Of a DNA stretch of 64,000 nt, positions 1-9,879 are shown piece by piece. The first letter of the stretch is position 1. The number at the start of each line of letters is the position of its first letter. The position numbers and the translations under genes are program-made. Location of the stretch: assembly GCF_040126055.1 (NCBI RefSeq), contig NZ_CP143541.1:2294001-2358000 (forward strand), written 5' to 3'. The notes beneath the pieces are model-generated. The model saw only the letters and a program-made list of their open reading frames with translations, did not search any database and was not told the origin of the DNA. Source of the stretch: Pseudalkalibacillus sp. SCS-8. GTDB lineage: Bacteria > Bacillota > Bacilli > Bacillales > Fictibacillaceae.

Positions 1-29
1 TTAAACTCTTTTAATTCCATATCAAACAC
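1..29 (-). CDS. Start of a gene directly downstream of the WapA-type toxin, cut by the window edge (probable immunity gene)
   Basis: Right after the TAG stop of the RHS toxin gene the minus strand reads GTG TTT GAT ATG GAA TTA AAA GAG TTT, an open frame that leaves the window. The GTG has AAGGA five bases upstream; the in-frame ATG at 18-20 has AGGTG six bases upstream, so either could be the start. In polymorphic toxin loci the gene immediately after the toxin normally encodes its cognate immunity protein. That role is inferred from position only, since at most nine residues are visible. Confidence 0.45.
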
Positions 30-3000
30 CTATTTCCTTCTGAAACTTCCAGACCTATCCCATTCAAAAATGTGCTCATGAGGCCATTCTGGATGTGATT
101 TCGGATTTCCATGGTTTGTGAAGTCAACATCTCTTAAAGCCCTTCCTTCAATATCATGATACCTTCTTGTTTTTATTTGACCTGTTTTTTTATCTAAAAT
201 GTCAACCGAACTACTTGGAATACCTTTATTAGGATTAGGAACTGATGTCGTAGTGGTATGGTTTGGCATTGGAGTGATATCATATTCATTACCTTTATTA
301 GATTTAACTAGATCTTTACCCTTACCCTTAACACTACAGTTATGCACCCAGATACCGAGGTTCGATACGAAGTAGGAGTGATAGTCTGCGACCTCAAAGT
401 TATAGACCGTCGCTTGCCTTGGTTCTTTTTCGATCTTTTCGATAGCGAGTTGAGTTCCGTCACTCGAATGCAGCAAATCCCCTACATTCAAGTCTTTGAC
501 AAGCGTCCATCCGATTCCTTCCAACCAGAATGGATGTTCAGCCGTTACCTCGATGATTTCGTCCCCAATGTGGATGTAATAGATCTCATCAGCCTGTTTC
601 TGGAATAATCCGACTACATCTTTGTAGGCCACTTCGCCCGTTTTGTCCGATTTGGCAAGGACCTTATCCCCTACCTTGATCTCGTCGATCGGCTTCTCAC
701 CTTGATCGGTTAATACTTTGGTTCCGGCTGTAAAACAGTTACATGCTTTCCCTTTACTCGCCTTCCGCGAAGACCTGTAAGATACGGATTTCATCTTCCG
801 CAGCATGTTGCCGGCATAGGATTTTCCGTATTTCACGGCTTTGTAGGAGTAGCTTCCCGGGACGAACGGGACAAAGGTAGCTGCTAGATCCCAGGCCAGA
901 TAACCGGCGTTTTTCCAGGACGGCTTTTTCGCAAATCGTACCGCACTGACGACGGTACTCGCGATGTCAAGTAACGTATCGAAGAAGTTCCCATTCGCAT
1001 CCGTAAAGGTGGAGGGATTGTTCCCCGCATACACATACAGATTGTGACTCGGAACATCATCTCGTGTTAAGAACCTTCCTGTTTCAGGATTATAGTATCG
1101 CTGCTTCAGATAATAGAATCCGGTTTCCTCATCGTAAACATCACCAGCATACCGGAATGGGTTTTCATCCTTTAAATATTTTCCATTTCCGAGCTTGACG
1201 CTTCCTGTTTTAGATAAAATATTCCCCCAGGCATCATACTCATATTCTACAACAAGAGTACCATTCGTATCACGAAGTCCCAACACATCCCCACGATGAT
1301 TCATGACAAATTCATAGGTTTTAGGACTTGTCCCTGTATGATCAGTCATTGAAACGAGTCGGTTTGTCGAGGTACGTGTAAAACTATATTTCAGGTTGTT
1401 ATTCTCATCCGTAATGTAAGATAACTCACCAGCCATATAGTAGTAATATTCTGTTTTTTGACTGGTTACTTTCTTAGTACGGAGTCCTTCGTAGTCATAT
1501 TCGTATTCAGAGACGACACTTGAAGCGCCATTCTCTACTCGTACGAGCTGATCCTCTACATCATAAAAGTACTGATACTTCGCATCTGATTTAAGGTTAC
1601 CATTGGCATCATGAGTCGTGTTCGAACCATTGATTGAAGTTAACTGATTAGCAGTATCATAGGTATAAGTGATCGTAGAATTATTTTTAGTCATGGACGT
1701 ACGGTTACCCATCACATCATAACTATATGATATTTCGTTTGTTATTGTACCGTTTTGATCTTTATGGACTTCTTTAGTGAGTCTGTTCCCTACGTCATAT
1801 GTGTATTCATCTTTACTGCCATCATAATGATTTATGGAAATCAAATTCCCATTTGCATCATACGAGAAGGTGTCATGTATCTTCACATTCCCATCAACGA
1901 TTTGGATGGCTTTTTCCATAAACCCAGATTCAGTATATTTATACTCAGTTTCACTCGTTTTCCCATTTTTTAATTGTGTTTCGATTTTGGAAATTCGACC
2001 GCTTTCGTCATACATCATTAATAGTGTTTCCCCGTTAGCACCCTGTGTGCTAGAAGGCATCCCACTATCATAATAATCATGAGTGGTTTGGCCACTCAAA
2101 ATACTTGGATCATAAATGGTTAATAATCCAGAAGGGTTATAAAATAAGTTATCTTTATGTCTTTTACCTTTGTAACTCGGATACGTAATATTCGTAACTT
2201 GATCCATTTTAGGGTCAAAGGTCAAATCCGTAACCTCAGTCCCATTTTTGACCATTTTGTTCATATTCCCAGAGGTATCATAGGTGAAGGACCATGTGGT
2301 TGGATCATTGGTGTACGTTACATTTGTGATTTCATTCAAGTTATTGTGCTGATAATGTGTTATCCCTCCAGTAGGATATTCGATATCAGTGATATTACCT
2401 ATTTCATCTCGATAATAAGTTGTAGTATGATTTAACGCATCTGTAAAACTCTTGATTTCGCCAAAAGAATTATAAGTTTGGCTTGTTGTGGCAATCACTA
2501 CACCGGTCGAATTGTTCACATATTTAACTTTGTCAACATTCCCGGTCGTTGTGTTGTATACAAGTTCCTTCCTAAGTCCAGTGGCATCTTCAGTAGCCGT
2601 TACGCGATCAAGCCAATCATATTCGAAAGAGGCATATGTCCCATCAATCGGAAAATCAATTCTGGTTAGATTCCCTCTTGGATCGACATTATAAGTAGTA
2701 GTGTCACCATCTTCATCTGTTGTACGTGTTACATAATTTCCACTATTATCATAATCGTAACTAGTAAATAGATTTTGCTCTTCAAATCTAGCAGCATCTA
2801 CAAGGAGCTTCCCATTCGAATTATCCGTCAACGTAATAAAAGCTTTAACATATTTTGCTTGAGGGTACTTCTTCGAATCAAGTTCCACACCAAATCGTTT
2901 CCACTGTTCTGAAGTACCATTAATTAACTTTGATTGTACAGTGCCAAGTGCAACCTTGTTTGCATCATAATAACGGATATTTAAATAAGCTCCATTATTC

Positions 3001-6000
3001 GTAATGCCCTCAGCTTTCGTCATGGCAGTAAACGTATAGGTGCTACCAGCTTCTACAGGCTCTAGATGATCCTGGGCAACCATTGAGTATGACGGACCAC
3101 CTGTCAGCTGAGCATATCGCTCTCCTATAAAGGCTTTTTCATCATTTGCAACTACAATCGGTGTTTTACTTCCGACCAACTGCCAAGCATAATTTTTTCC
3201 ATCTCCATTATAGTCATACATTTCAAAGCTTCCGTTTTGGATGATGTTGTATTGACTGATCATCGGATTACCTTGAATTTCTTTCTTGACTACAATATCG
3301 TCAAACCAGGCTTTACCCGTTTCATTCTTCAAACGTGTATAGACCGCGAAACCATTATAGTCCTTATCTGTTACTTTAGAATCTTCACTGAATTCCCAAT
3401 CGTGTGTACCAGTATTAAAGTACGCAGAATTCCAGTGTGTCGTTCCGTCGGTATAGTCGATTCTCATTAAGATGTCATACTTACCACTTGTATTCGTGAC
3501 ATTCTCTGATTTCGAATAACCGGACCAAATTAACTTATCTCCTTTTTTCCCTGGTATATTGAACTCTTGGACGAAAAATTGACTGCTTGTTGTATTTCCT
3601 TCAATATAGACCGAGTTCTTTTTGGTTTTAGACACTGATGTATCTAACCCATCTTCACTTCCATTGGAACTTGAAGATTTCCAGTTATCTGGTAGACCGT
3701 CTTGGTTATGATCGGATTCAAACCCATTATTGGTTGTAAAGTTATAGTCGTTCACAAATGCTGATTCTTGTAATTGTACATTGTCAAGCCAAACTTTACC
3801 TGTATCAACTTTTATCTGCACTTTCACATACCATGCATAATCCGGAATGGTTATTTTAGAACTTTGGCGCGTCCATCCTGCTCCATCATCTCCAGATAAC
3901 TCAGTAACCTTTTCTTCAGAGAGTAACTGATGGTTACTGTCAAGATATCTCACCCAGAATTCCGCTTTATTCAAGTTGGAAGTGGTAACATCCCATGACA
4001 AATTGTAAATGATGTTGCCAAAAACAGGAATTGGCTCAGAAACTACATTCGCCTTACCAATCGTGCTAGTGGAATAGAGTTGTAACGAATTTTCCCCATT
4101 CTTCTTAACCGTAGTATCCTTTGTTATTCTCCCGGAACCTCCTCCAGTTGCTGTAAAATCAAACCAATATTCCGGGAGGGTACTATCCCAATCTTCAAAC
4201 CCACTATTACGAATCAAGTTATAGCCCAAGCTTATTGGACTTGAAGATTGTTCTAGGTTTCCATTATCCTGATAGTCATTAATGGTTCCACTTGAAACCA
4301 TACTTACCGAGGATTGCTGATTTCCTTTGGAATCATAATAGCTTTTGTAAGTGTCACCCATAAAACCTGTGACTTGGGTCATGTTACGATCGTCATCGTA
4401 TTTCATAAGCGTTTTATGACCCTTAGCATTTTGTATTTCTTCTGTATTTCCATTTTCATCATATGAAACTACAGTAGAATTACCTTTTGGATCAATAACT
4501 TTGGCAAGCATATTGTTTTCATCCCATACTTGCTCAAAAGTCCGTTTCGAGGTTCCAGTAGATTCATTAAAGTCTTTTTCAACTTTTGTCAGATTACCAT
4601 GTCCATTCACTGTGAACCGTGTTTTGATACCTTTTGGATTGGTCTTTATAGTCTGAACGCCCTCACCTGTCTCAGAATAACGATAGGAAGTGATGAGCGT
4701 GTCGGTAGCTACTTGAGTGAATGACTCGACTTGATCTTTAGCATCATACTGTATTTCAGTACGATTTCCCGAATTATCGATGATAGCTGATAGATTATCT
4801 CCGCTATATTCGAATTTTGTTTCGACCACATCTGACGTTGTGTGGCTTATTTTTTTTACACTCACTAACTGATTACTAGCATTTTTGGTGTATATAATAT
4901 CAAAAGGCATAATTGAAGCATCGCCTGTAATCCATACTGCATCTGGGTTAAGATAAGAAAATGTTATTGAACGTCCTGAAGTATCGGTAATTTTACTAAT
5001 GACCCTTTTTTTATAATGAATAATGGTATATTCAAAGGTTGTAATATTCCCATTACTATCTTCAATTTGATTTAGTTCTCCAGTACTGGTAAAGCGGTAC
5101 TTTGTTTTATCTACACTTTCGATGTAGCGATAGCCGGATGATTTATCCTTATAAAGCTTTAATTGAATCCCGGACGGTGGAATATACTTTTTTAACTTTT
5201 GATCATATATAAAGATATGATCGGTTCCGTCCTCATCTGTGAAGGTTATCGGATCCGTATCCCCAGTACTTGTTGTCGTGTTCAGATGCATTTCAAAATC
5301 AAATCGCCAATTATCTCCTAAGTGAGGGCTTGTATAATCACTTTGACTATTGTAATTTCGCGAGATACCAATAGGAATCCCTCTCCCTGGGAGTAGAAAA
5401 TCCGTCCCGCCCGTAACAAAATTACCTGTCAGTAAATTTACACCATTATCAAAGGCCCAAAATGATTCCATACCTTCATTTTTAACTTCATATGTGATGG
5501 ATAGCTCAGGTGCGTTTCCGCTTTCACTTGAATAGAATCCTTTTCGGTCCTGAGATTCATCTAAAGCTTTTATCATAAACCCATGGAACACTTCTTTTCC
5601 TGCATAGATGTCACGTATAAAATTGGTTAAGTCCGTGCCACTAAAAGACCAGGTCGAGATTTCATTGCCAGTGTATTGTGCTAATATTTTGTTGGAATCA
5701 ATAGTAGGCTGATTATTCCAATTAACCGTCTTAACATCCCATTCTTTAGTCACAGGGAATAATTGTGCTGTCGTAATATCTGTGGACGATGTATATTGAT
5801 AAAGATCCAAAGTCACATTCGTGATGTTTGCACCACTAATTAAACTTGGCATTTCTAAATCTATTAAAGTCCTATTAATTCCATAACCGTTTGTTGCTAT
5901 TGCGAGCCAGCCACGAGGATCATAATTTTGTGTAGGGTAACCGCTTGCAATAAAAGCATCTTTAATTTCATCATCCTCTGATCTATTGGTTATGGTCGGA

Positions 6001-6794
6001 TCGACGATTATTGGAAATTTACGGTTAGAATCATGAGCCCATGCTTCATTCAAGACTACTTGTAATTCGTATGTATTGTTCGTGTTGTTTATTTCATAAT
6101 GGACATCCTCTGTATAAACTCCATTATCATCATATGCAAACGGTTTTGGTGACAGGAAGATGACTTGTTTATTTTCATCTAAAAATTCCAAGTCACCATT
6201 TTTATTGAGGACTGGAGTTAAATTCGTATCCACTTCAAATACAAAAGTTGTTTGTGCATCCTTATCAAGTAAGACGATATCTTCTTTTAAGCTTTCGCCG
6301 AACATCGTGTATGAAATATCGACATTACGATAGACATTCGTATAGGTGATTTTATTATCTTGGTTTTTTAACTTGTACTTACTAGTATTCGTCGGTGTTA
6401 ATTGGATATACGAATCGTCAAGTTCGACCCTTTGAGAAATCGTTTTGTCGAGCTTTACTTTGAAACGATTTTCTTTGTTTACGAATTTTTTCCCTTTTAA
6501 AACAAAATCATTGTTGATTTCTTTCCAATTTCCTTTTTTATTCTTGTAATGGATAGGTTTTGAATAAATTTTTGTGGTGAACGTCCCATCAGGGTTATAA
6601 AGAACTTTTTGATTTTTCGTTCGTTTTGTCTTTAATTCCACTGGTCTTTCGGATTTTTTTGGAAATGACTTCACAGGTGGAGTGATAAAATTCGTGGATT
6701 CTTCTTTGTTCGTTACAGCATTTGCTTGTTCATAGGGCTGCAACATTGGAATTAGTAATGCAACAATCATCATTAAATAAAATATTCTCTTCAT
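30..6794 (-). CDS. wapA: WapA-type RHS/YD-repeat polymorphic toxin with Hint domain and C-terminal toxin tip
   Basis: A secreted wall-associated contact-dependent toxin of about 2254 residues. I start it at the ATG at 6792-6794 because AAGGGGG lies six bases upstream and the product then opens with a signal peptide (MKRIFYLMMIVALLIPM, ending near QANA); the upstream ATG lacks a site. Order of domains: signal peptide; DNRLRE-like jelly-roll region near residues 275-435; the filament-type segment NLLTGNF...LPGRGIPIGISRNYN; many YD repeats interrupted by three jelly-roll modules (GFEDWDS, NGFESDHNQDG, NGSFEMYDYNGDG); an RHS core ending YLKQRYYNPETGRFLTRD; a Hint domain starting CFTAGTKVLTDQGEKPIDEI and ending VHNC; and a toxin tip of 101 residues. 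The tip contains HGNPKSHPEWPHEHIFEW, a histidine-rich motif suggesting a nuclease-like toxin, but I cannot name its family. Closest known relative by architecture is B. subtilis WapA. Confidence 0.88.
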   Translation of the reverse strand: MKRIFYLMMIVALLIPMLQPYEQANAVTNKEESTNFITPPVKSFPKKSERPVELKTKRTKNQKVLYNPDGTFTTKIYSKPIHYKNKKGNWKEINNDFVLKGKKFVNKENRFKVKLDKTISQRVELDDSYIQLTPTNTSKYKLKNQDNKITYTNVYRNVDISYTMFGESLKEDIVLLDKDAQTTFVFEVDTNLTPVLNKNGDLEFLDENKQVIFLSPKPFAYDDNGVYTEDVHYEINNTNNTYELQVVLNEAWAHDSNRKFPIIVDPTITNRSEDDEIKDAFIASGYPTQNYDPRGWLAIATNGYGINRTLIDLEMPSLISGANITNVTLDLYQYTSSTDITTAQLFPVTKEWDVKTVNWNNQPTIDSNKILAQYTGNEISTWSFSGTDLTNFIRDIYAGKEVFHGFMIKALDESQDRKGFYSSESGNAPELSITYEVKNEGMESFWAFDNGVNLLTGNFVTGGTDFLLPGRGIPIGISRNYNSQSDYTSPHLGDNWRFDFEMHLNTTTSTGDTDPITFTDEDGTDHIFIYDQKLKKYIPPSGIQLKLYKDKSSGYRYIESVDKTKYRFTSTGELNQIEDSNGNITTFEYTIIHYKKRVISKITDTSGRSITFSYLNPDAVWITGDASIMPFDIIYTKNASNQLVSVKKISHTTSDVVETKFEYSGDNLSAIIDNSGNRTEIQYDAKDQVESFTQVATDTLITSYRYSETGEGVQTIKTNPKGIKTRFTVNGHGNLTKVEKDFNESTGTSKRTFEQVWDENNMLAKVIDPKGNSTVVSYDENGNTEEIQNAKGHKTLMKYDDDRNMTQVTGFMGDTYKSYYDSKGNQQSSVSMVSSGTINDYQDNGNLEQSSSPISLGYNLIRNSGFEDWDSTLPEYWFDFTATGGGSGRITKDTTVKKNGENSLQLYSTSTIGKANVVSEPIPVFGNIIYNLSWDVTTSNLNKAEFWVRYLDSNHQLLSEEKVTELSGDDGAGWTRQSSKITIPDYAWYVKVQIKVDTGKVWLDNVQLQESAFVNDYNFTTNNGFESDHNQDGLPDNWKSSSSNGSEDGLDTSVSKTKKNSVYIEGNTTSSQFFVQEFNIPGKKGDKLIWSGYSKSENVTNTSGKYDILMRIDYTDGTTHWNSAYFNTGTHDWEFSEDSKVTDKDYNGFAVYTRLKNETGKAWFDDIVVKKEIQGNPMISQYNIIQNGSFEMYDYNGDGKNYAWQLVGSKTPIVVANDEKAFIGERYAQLTGGPSYSMVAQDHLEPVEAGSTYTFTAMTKAEGITNNGAYLNIRYYDANKVALGTVQSKLINGTSEQWKRFGVELDSKKYPQAKYVKAFITLTDNSNGKLLVDAARFEEQNLFTSYDYDNSGNYVTRTTDEDGDTTTYNVDPRGNLTRIDFPIDGTYASFEYDWLDRVTATEDATGLRKELVYNTTTGNVDKVKYVNNSTGVVIATTSQTYNSFGEIKSFTDALNHTTTYYRDEIGNITDIEYPTGGITHYQHNNLNEITNVTYTNDPTTWSFTYDTSGNMNKMVKNGTEVTDLTFDPKMDQVTNITYPSYKGKRHKDNLFYNPSGLLTIYDPSILSGQTTHDYYDSGMPSSTQGANGETLLMMYDESGRISKIETQLKNGKTSETEYKYTESGFMEKAIQIVDGNVKIHDTFSYDANGNLISINHYDGSKDEYTYDVGNRLTKEVHKDQNGTITNEISYSYDVMGNRTSMTKNNSTITYTYDTANQLTSINGSNTTHDANGNLKSDAKYQYFYDVEDQLVRVENGASSVVSEYEYDYEGLRTKKVTSQKTEYYYYMAGELSYITDENNNLKYSFTRTSTNRLVSMTDHTGTSPKTYEFVMNHRGDVLGLRDTNGTLVVEYEYDAWGNILSKTGSVKLGNGKYLKDENPFRYAGDVYDEETGFYYLKQRYYNPETGRFLTRDDVPSHNLYVYAGNNPSTFTDANGNFFDTLLDIASTVVSAVRFAKKPSWKNAGYLAWDLAATFVPFVPGSYSYKAVKYGKSYAGNMLRKMKSVSYRSSRKASKGKACNCFTAGTKVLTDQGEKPIDEIKVGDKVLAKSDKTGEVAYKDVVGLFQKQADEIYYIHIGDEIIEVTAEHPFWLEGIGWTLVKDLNVGDLLHSSDGTQLAIEKIEKEPRQATVYNFEVADYHSYFVSNLGIWVHNCSVKGKGKDLVKSNKGNEYDITPMPNHTTTTSVPNPNKGIPSSSVDILDKKTGQIKTRRYHDIEGRALRDVDFTNHGNPKSHPEWPHEHIFEWDRSGSFRRK

Positions 6795-7112
6795 TTTTTC
6801 CCCCTTAATTTTTATATAAAAAGTTAACATACAAAATTAATTATACAAAAATTCTGACATAATAGAAGATATTTTTTACATATTTTGTCGTAATTTTACT
6901 TTTTCGCATATTTTGCCTCGGTTTTTTTATACTATGGGTAGTGGATAAGGAAAAAGTTTAACCGCCACAAAATTGACATAGCAAATGTAATTTACTTTTT
7001 TCCTCAATTTGATTTATAATACTAAAAGAGTCCATTATAATAGTGAGTGGCGTATTATTTTTTCAAGCACTTATTAATCCGTATGATCATTGCTGCAAAG
7101 GAGGAAATACAT
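6795..7112. other. Divergent intergenic region between wapA and yqgY
   Basis: About 318 AT-rich bases with no credible gene. A TATAAT-like box for the toxin gene reads on the minus strand at 6840-6845 but has only a weak -35. The plus-strand promoter for yqgY is given separately. Confidence 0.5.
6991..7020 (+). promoter_or_regulatory. Sigma-A-like promoter of yqgY
   Basis: TTTACT at 6991-6996, an 18-base spacer and a perfect TATAAT at 7015-7020, about 90 bases ahead of the yqgY start. Predicted by eye only. Confidence 0.45.
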
Positions 7113-7358
7113 ATGGCAAGAATGTACCGCATGATGGGATTCTGGACGGCTGTCATCGCTGTTATGGCGTATGTAGGTGGCATGCAAGCGTTCTCCCTAT
7201 TGTTTGTCGGACAAACAATCATGTTCGTCGCACTTGGTTACTTAAACTTATCTGAAAGAATGTATATTTATATTTTCGGTGCATACCTAACAGTCTTCTT
7301 CATCGGCTTTACGTATTGGACCACTTTCATGATGACCCCTGGATCAGGTGGACATTAA
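7113..7358 (+). CDS. yqgY: YqgY-like DUF2626 membrane protein
   Basis: A small membrane protein of 81 residues beginning MARMYRMMGFWTAVIAVMAY. The start at 7113 is set by AAAGGAGG eight bases upstream; the longer reading from 7047 has no ribosome site. Three hydrophobic stretches (about residues 8-26, 28-44 and 49-72) suggest an integral membrane protein with little soluble part. Length and sequence fit the DUF2626/YqgY family, which is confined to Bacillaceae and has no assigned function as far as I know. It is a single-gene unit ending at a strong terminator shared with the convergent methyltransferase gene. Confidence 0.8.
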   Translation: MARMYRMMGFWTAVIAVMAYVGGMQAFSLLFVGQTIMFVALGYLNLSERMYIYIFGAYLTVFFIGFTYWTTFMMTPGSGGH

Positions 7359-7375
7359 ATCTCATAAGTGAAATG

Positions 7376-7405
7376 AAAAAGCTGACCTTTTGGTCAGCTT
7401 TTTTT
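7376..7405. terminator. Bidirectional terminator between yqgY and the midA-like gene
   Basis: AAAAAGCTGACC-TTTT-GGTCAGCTTTTTTT: a perfect 7-bp G/C-containing stem at 7381-7387 and 7392-7398 extended by A/T pairs, with a T run on either strand. Confidence 0.85.
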
Positions 7406-7410
7406 CGTGG

Positions 7411-8511
7411 TCATGATTTTTCTTGAATGAGGACGTGATAGGCTTCGCTCATCCCGCCTGGCATTGCAAATGAACGGATCGCCCGGTTCAGCTTGCTTTC
7501 CGCTGAAAAAGGATCGCGGCCTTCATGCTCGACAAGATGGTCGAACAAGCCGTGCTCGAGGAGAAACGTACGTTGCTTTCCAAGATACTTCTCCTTAAAG
7601 CCTTCTTCCTCACCTTTTTTGATGAGCGCGTCCAGATGGATATGTGCGGTCAAGTCCATTTCACCCGGGTGCAGAAGGGGATCCTCGATCAATTGATGCT
7701 GGTAATAGCCTCTCAGCGTCCCTTGTCGTAATGCCGGATCGAGCAGCTCCTCGTTCCGATACCCGTAATCGACTGTTACGAGAAGACCTCTGGCCAACAC
7801 GTCCGCTACATTTTCCACCCACTCCATCATCTGTAACGGCACTTCCACTCGAAAACCGTCTGGAAGCTCAAGTTCGCTCCAACTCATCCAATCCAAGATG
7901 CGTGGATCCGAGATGGGCTGATGGATTTCCTGAAGACGGTCCGACTGATCCATTGTGACCATCACTTCAACGATCTCCCTGCCTTTTTTCTCGATCACAT
8001 GGACCGGAAACGCATCAAGCAATTCATTGGAAAAAAGAATCCCTTCCGCTTTCCCTTCATGTTGTTGCAAATCGTCCAGAGACGTGAAGTAGGTCACATT
8101 GTCATGCTCGGCGAGTTGCTTGATTGCCTCATTCTGATGACCAACACTCACATCGATGAAATGGTACGTCAGTTCCTCATAACGATGCGGCTTCATATGC
8201 TTCAGGTAATCCAGCAGCTGCTTTGCAAAGGAGCCGCTTCCGCCACCAAGCTCATAAAGGGCGAAAGGGAGCTGATGATCCTTGCAATAGGCATCGAAAT
8301 AGTCGGCAAATACCCACGCAAAAACGGGATGGACCGAGCTGGACGTGTAAAAATCCCCCTCACGTCCTATTTTCTTCTGATCCCGCTGATAATAGCCCTG
8401 TGCATCATAGAGAACCGTTTCCATGTACGTCGCGTAGCTGATGCATTTGTTCGTTGATGAATTGATTTTCTCGCTTAAAATCGCCATCATCGGGCTTTGC
8501 TGCTGTTTCAT
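7411..8511 (-). CDS. MidA/NDUFAF7-like SAM-dependent methyltransferase (DUF185)
   Basis: A 366-residue class I methyltransferase. The SAM-binding glycine motif LYELGGGSGSFAKQLLDYL lies near residues 101-119, and acidic post-motifs follow (HFIDVSVGHQNEAIKQL; GILFSNELLDAFPVH). Length and these motifs match the Methyltransf_28 family whose eukaryotic member NDUFAF7 methylates a complex I subunit; the bacterial substrate is not known to me, and Bacillaceae generally lack classical complex I, so the target should not be inferred from the mitochondrial case. The start codon overlaps the stop of the upstream yqgX gene by ATGA (8508-8511), so translation is probably coupled. The 3' end shares the terminator with yqgY. 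Confidence 0.8.
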   Translation of the reverse strand: MKQQQSPMMAILSEKINSSTNKCISYATYMETVLYDAQGYYQRDQKKIGREGDFYTSSSVHPVFAWVFADYFDAYCKDHQLPFALYELGGGSGSFAKQLLDYLKHMKPHRYEELTYHFIDVSVGHQNEAIKQLAEHDNVTYFTSLDDLQQHEGKAEGILFSNELLDAFPVHVIEKKGREIVEVMVTMDQSDRLQEIHQPISDPRILDWMSWSELELPDGFRVEVPLQMMEWVENVADVLARGLLVTVDYGYRNEELLDPALRQGTLRGYYQHQLIEDPLLHPGEMDLTAHIHLDALIKKGEEEGFKEKYLGKQRTFLLEHGLFDHLVEHEGRDPFSAESKLNRAIRSFAMPGGMSEAYHVLIQEKS

Positions 8512-9149
8512 AACGAAAAGCCGTTAAGGAACGGGTTCGAGTCCATCTCTTCCCCAATTGTCGTTGAAGGTCCATGCCCGGATAGGACAAGGGTGTCTTC
8601 ATCAAGGGTAAGAAGCTGATCGTGGATACTTTTCAGCAATTGTTTATGATCGCCTCCTGGCAGGTCTGTTCGGCCAATACTCCCCATGAACAATGCATCC
8701 CCACTGATGACGATCCCCTCATCTTGAAAGTGGAAGGATACACTTCCCGGAGAATGTCCCGGCGTATGTAACACGTCGATGGAAAAGCTTCCTACCTTCA
8801 GTTCTTGCCCTGGCTTCAGTTCATGGTCCGCTTTTTTTGCAGATACCGATTCGACCATCGGGAAGAAGCTTGAACCGTTCAATTCAGGGTTCCCGAGCCA
8901 ATCGAATTCTGCTTTATGCAAGTACACTGGCAGGTTCCACTTCGCCCTTACATCATCAAGTGCACCGATATGATCAAAATGCGCATGCGTCAACAAAATC
9001 GCAATCGGTTGTATTCCTTCAGCCTGTACTTCCTTAATGATGCGATCCCCTTCACTTCCGGGGTCGATGATGAGCGCTTCATTCTCATCGTTCCAGATTA
9101 AATAACAGTTCGCTTGTACCGGTCCTACCGATAAACGTTTCCATTCCAT
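8508..9149 (-). CDS. yqgX: YqgX-like metallo-beta-lactamase-fold hydrolase
   Basis: A cytoplasmic glyoxalase II-like hydrolase of 213 residues. The start at 9149 (MEWKRLSVGPVQANCYLIW) is chosen because GGAGG stands eight bases upstream; the reading from 9170 lacks a site. The metal-binding signature THAHFDHIGA lies near residue 58, followed by further ligand motifs HTPGHSPGSVSF, ISGDALFMGSIGR and LSGHGPSTTIGEE. These place it in the MBL-fold family with two bound metals. Substrate is not shown by sequence; YqgX-group enzymes are often described as hydroxyacylglutathione- or thiol-ester-hydrolase-like. It forms a two-gene operon with the methyltransferase through a 4-base overlap. Confidence 0.85.
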   Translation of the reverse strand: MEWKRLSVGPVQANCYLIWNDENEALIIDPGSEGDRIIKEVQAEGIQPIAILLTHAHFDHIGALDDVRAKWNLPVYLHKAEFDWLGNPELNGSSFFPMVESVSAKKADHELKPGQELKVGSFSIDVLHTPGHSPGSVSFHFQDEGIVISGDALFMGSIGRTDLPGGDHKQLLKSIHDQLLTLDEDTLVLSGHGPSTTIGEEMDSNPFLNGFSL

Positions 9150-9270
9150 TGTAATCGCCTCCATTGCCAAGCTTCTTCATTTATTCTACACTAGAATCAG
9201 GTCCTTCACATAGGACGCTTCCTATTCTTACAATATCAAATTCTTATGACGATTTGAAAGCGAGGGTGCT

Positions 9271-9744
9271 ATGCAGACTGTATATGGCGTAGAACATTGT
9301 GATTTACGGAACCAAGGGTCTGGCTTCATCAGTCAATTTGTAAGGAAAATCGCGGATACCGCAAACGTCGTTGACCGCGATGATCGCCTCTGTATCGTCC
9401 AGAGTGAGGCCGATTTTAAAGCCTTGAAAAATCTTTTTCAACAGGAGAACGTGTTCGAAGAAGCGTTCGAGCTTTACCCGCTTCAATCTCCGACGGCAAC
9501 CTTCAATACGGATTACGGGTTCGTCTCGTCGTCCAACCATGCCTATCTGTACAAAGAGATGTCCATCCCGTTTCAGATGGATATGGATGGGGAAGACGAG
9601 AAAATGGCCTTTATGCAAATGGAGGAACATCTTGTCGGCATTGATGATTCGGTCAGCCCGATTCATTATTACGTCGATCGCCAACAGAAGGAACTGATTG
9701 AACAAATTGCCTCTGCTTATCAGGTAACCGTCACATTTTTGTAA
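9271..9744 (+). CDS. Hypothetical protein, 157 residues
   Basis: I do not recognise this protein. It begins MQTVYGVEHCDLRNQGSGF after a GCGAGGG site five bases upstream, has no signal peptide or membrane segment, and is acidic in its second half (MDMDGEDEKMAFMQMEEHL). A basic central stretch is absent, so DNA binding is unlikely. It stands divergent to yqgX and ahead of yqgW with a 135-base gap, so it is probably monocistronic. The frame has normal codon use for the window, while the 172-codon antisense frame over it has no ribosome site and is taken as a shadow. Confidence 0.65.
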   Translation: MQTVYGVEHCDLRNQGSGFISQFVRKIADTANVVDRDDRLCIVQSEADFKALKNLFQQENVFEEAFELYPLQSPTATFNTDYGFVSSSNHAYLYKEMSIPFQMDMDGEDEKMAFMQMEEHLVGIDDSVSPIHYYVDRQQKELIEQIASAYQVTVTFL

Positions 9745-9879
9745 GGAAGGATTCTCGACATGAACGAGAAAAACAGGTACAATAGGATAGGCAATCATTC
9801 TATTACATAGATTGTTTTTCAAGAATCAGGTTATAGTAATACTAAAAGAAACTTTGAATCCGATAAGGGGGGAAATCTA

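Noticed and set aside
6795..6830. Longer N-terminus of WapA from the ATG at 6830
   Set aside because: No ribosome site, and 12 extra residues before a typical signal peptide.
7921..8457. 178-codon ORF antisense to the MidA-like gene
   Set aside because: Shadow of the methyltransferase frame; its low-complexity translation resembles no protein I know.
9304..9822. 172-codon ORF antisense to the gene at 9271
   Set aside because: The plus-strand frame has a ribosome site and normal composition; the antisense frame has neither.
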